This document shows positions 7,918 through 8,826 of a stretch of DNA of 8,826 nt, piece by piece. The notes below the pieces were generated by a model. It was not told the origin of the DNA. It saw only the letters and a list, made by a program, of their open reading frames with translations, and did not search any database. The stretch's first letter is position 1; each line of letters opens with the position of its first letter. The position numbers and the translations under genes were made by a program. The DNA is from JAQGMJ01 sp036271855. Lineage in GTDB: Bacteria > Pseudomonadota > Gammaproteobacteria > Burkholderiales > JAEUOS01. The stretch lies in assembly GCA_036271855.1 (NCBI GenBank), contig DATAZV010000429.1, positions 1 through 8,826 of the forward strand, in the 5' to 3' direction.

Positions 7918-8280
7918 ATGACCGAATTATCCCCTGTTGAACGCCAGGCCCTGAAAGCCCGCGCCCACCACCTGACGCCGCTGGTGATCATCGGCGACGC
8001 CGGCCTGACGCCGGCGGTGCTGCGCGAAATCAACCTCGCCCATTCCAGCCATGAGCTGATCAAGGTGCGGGTGGCGGGCGACGATCGCGAAGCGCGCCAG
8101 GAAATCTACCAGACCATTGGCAGTGAACTCGGTGCCGCGCCGGTGCAAAGCATCGGCAAGTTGCTGGTGCTGTTCCGTCCCAAGCCGGACGAAAAAAAAG
8201 CCGCCGCCAAACCACGCAAGCCGCGCGGACCGCGCAAAACCAAGAAACAGCTGGGCGCGCGCGTCGAGCTGGGTAAATAA
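7918..8280 (+). CDS. yhbY: YhbY-family RNA-binding protein (CRS1-YhbY domain)
   Basis: The 120-residue protein has a CRS1-YhbY (CRM) domain over about residues 3-95. In E. coli the YhbY homologue associates with pre-50S particles. The signature LVIIGDAGLTPAVLREI holds the GxxG loop (G26-D-A-G29) that contacts RNA. HELIKVRVAGDDREAR and SIGKLLVLFRP are also typical. E. coli YhbY is 97 residues and stops near here; this one adds a 25-30 residue tail rich in Lys, Arg, Ala and Pro (KPRKPRGPRKTKKQ). Such a tail is probably disordered and would add RNA affinity. The ATG at 7918 fits the family start; no strong ribosome site is seen. It is divergent from rlmE with 49 bases between, so promoters of the two must overlap each other or the genes. 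It converges on the DUF4149 gene. Confidence 0.93.
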   Translation: MTELSPVERQALKARAHHLTPLVIIGDAGLTPAVLREINLAHSSHELIKVRVAGDDREARQEIYQTIGSELGAAPVQSIGKLLVLFRPKPDEKKAAAKPRKPRGPRKTKKQLGARVELGK

Positions 8281-8306
8281 GCGCGATCAGGCTGCGCTTG
8301 CGGCCC

Positions 8307-8753
8307 TCAGCGCCGCCACACCAGGACCACGGCGATGGCGGCCTGGATCAGGTACAGCGTCGACGAAATACCGTGCAGCATGCCGAATCGGCCGCGCAAC
8401 GGGCTTTCACTGATCGATAGCGGCGCCGCCTGACGGCGCAAGTCTTCCATCAGCGCGCCCAGTCCGAAATGGCCGACGACGGTGAGCAACAGCATCAGCG
8501 CCAGCGCCCATAAAACCCGGTCGCGCCCCCGGGGCAGCTGCGCCGGCAATGCCCACACGCGCAACGCCATCAATCCAGCACCGCATACCAGACCGCCCCA
8601 GGACAACCCAGTGAAGAGCTGCGCCGCAATGTTTCCGGCGACCACCGGCTGCAGGTTGGCGAACAGCACCGGCACCACCCATCCCAAGGTCCACAGGCCG
8701 CCAGCCCATACCGCAAGCAACAGTGCGTATAGCCCGGCGGCCCAGGGTTTCAT
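8307..8753 (-). CDS. DUF4149 four-helix membrane protein (TMEM205-like)
   Basis: The 148-residue protein has four hydrophobic segments at about 5-31, 43-68, 79-103 and 127-146, and ends in the basic VLWRR-type tail (VVLVWRR). Recognisable features are GGLWTLGWVVPVLF in helix 1, with helix 2 starting near FTGLSWGGL, and VVGHFGLGALMEDLR at the end of helix 3. I assign it to the DUF4149/TMEM205-like family, which in Betaproteobacteria commonly lies between greA and yhbY. Its function is unknown. An in-frame TTG at 8771 would add six residues (MFESRP), but the ATG at 8753 is preferred. Neither has a strong ribosome site. It begins 20 bases after the greA stop on the same strand, so cotranscription with greA is likely. 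The stop converges with yhbY, 26 bases away. Confidence 0.82.
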   Translation of the reverse strand: MKPWAAGLYALLLAVWAGGLWTLGWVVPVLFANLQPVVAGNIAAQLFTGLSWGGLVCGAGLMALRVWALPAQLPRGRDRVLWALALMLLLTVVGHFGLGALMEDLRRQAAPLSISESPLRGRFGMLHGISSTLYLIQAAIAVVLVWRR

Positions 8754-8773
8754 CGGGCGCGACTCAAACAAGA

Positions 8774-8826
8774 TCAGATAAAGCGGATTTCCAGGATTTC
8801 ATACTCACGGTCGCCGCCCGGGGCCT
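8774..8826 (-). CDS. greA: Transcription elongation factor GreA, C-terminal fragment
   Basis: Only the last 16 codons before TGA (8774-8776) lie in the window; the rest is beyond the right edge. The translated end APGGDREYEILEIRFI matches the GreA C-terminus (E. coli GreA ends in a TPGG-x-x-EYEVL type sequence). GreA rescues backtracked RNA polymerase by stimulating transcript cleavage. The gene order greA – DUF4149 – yhbY supports the call. Nothing about its start or coiled-coil domain can be checked here. Confidence 0.8.
   Translation of the reverse strand, partial: APGGDREYEILEIRFI

Overview
This is a compact, GC-rich window of housekeeping genes that looks like a betaproteobacterial chromosome. 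Two things point there. The right half has the order greA – DUF4149 membrane gene – yhbY (opposite strand) – rlmE – ftsH – folP – glmM, a neighbourhood I know from Betaproteobacteria. The proteins (FtsH, GlmM, CysE, the YhbY with a basic tail) also read like Burkholderiales/Rhodocyclales/Nitrosomonadales versions. The order or genus cannot be fixed from this sequence. No mobile element, CRISPR array, tRNA or rRNA is visible.

Layout. Plus strand, 1-1886: the 3' part of a Sel1-repeat protein gene, then serB (phosphoserine phosphatase), then a gene for an 81-residue two-helix membrane protein. These three sit head to tail with 10-13 base gaps. Tail to tail with them, 9 bases away, is cysE (serine acetyltransferase) on the minus strand. 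It has its own sigma70-type promoter, and an IscR/Rrf2-like operator sits at the predicted transcription start. Minus strand, 2824-5040: folP then glmM, 24 bases apart and probably one transcript. A clear intrinsic terminator (5062-5091) separates them from ftsH (5110-6999). Upstream of ftsH is rlmE on the same strand. yhbY is divergent from rlmE, with 49 bases between starts, and convergent with the DUF4149 gene, which follows greA. Only the last 16 codons of greA are in the window.

Metabolic themes: SerB makes serine and CysE activates it for cysteine synthesis, so the left side holds two steps of the serine-to-cysteine route on converging transcripts. FolP and GlmM are single steps in folate and UDP-GlcNAc/peptidoglycan synthesis. 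YhbY and RlmE both act on the 50S ribosomal subunit, and FtsH is the membrane AAA+ protease.

The most striking observation is in rlmE. The frame is interrupted by an in-frame TAG at 7272-7274. Reading continues in the same frame for 36 more sense codons that match the conserved RlmE C-terminus and end at TGA 7161-7163. TAG is the normal terminator of four other genes here, so genome-wide recoding is unlikely. This is a nonsense allele, a sequencing error, or site-specific readthrough. The 3' half of rlmE is also distinctly AT-richer than its neighbours, and a 13-bp tandem duplication overlaps the original stop. Apart from this and the operator in front of cysE, the window looks like ordinary core genome. 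I do not see a novel multi-gene system.
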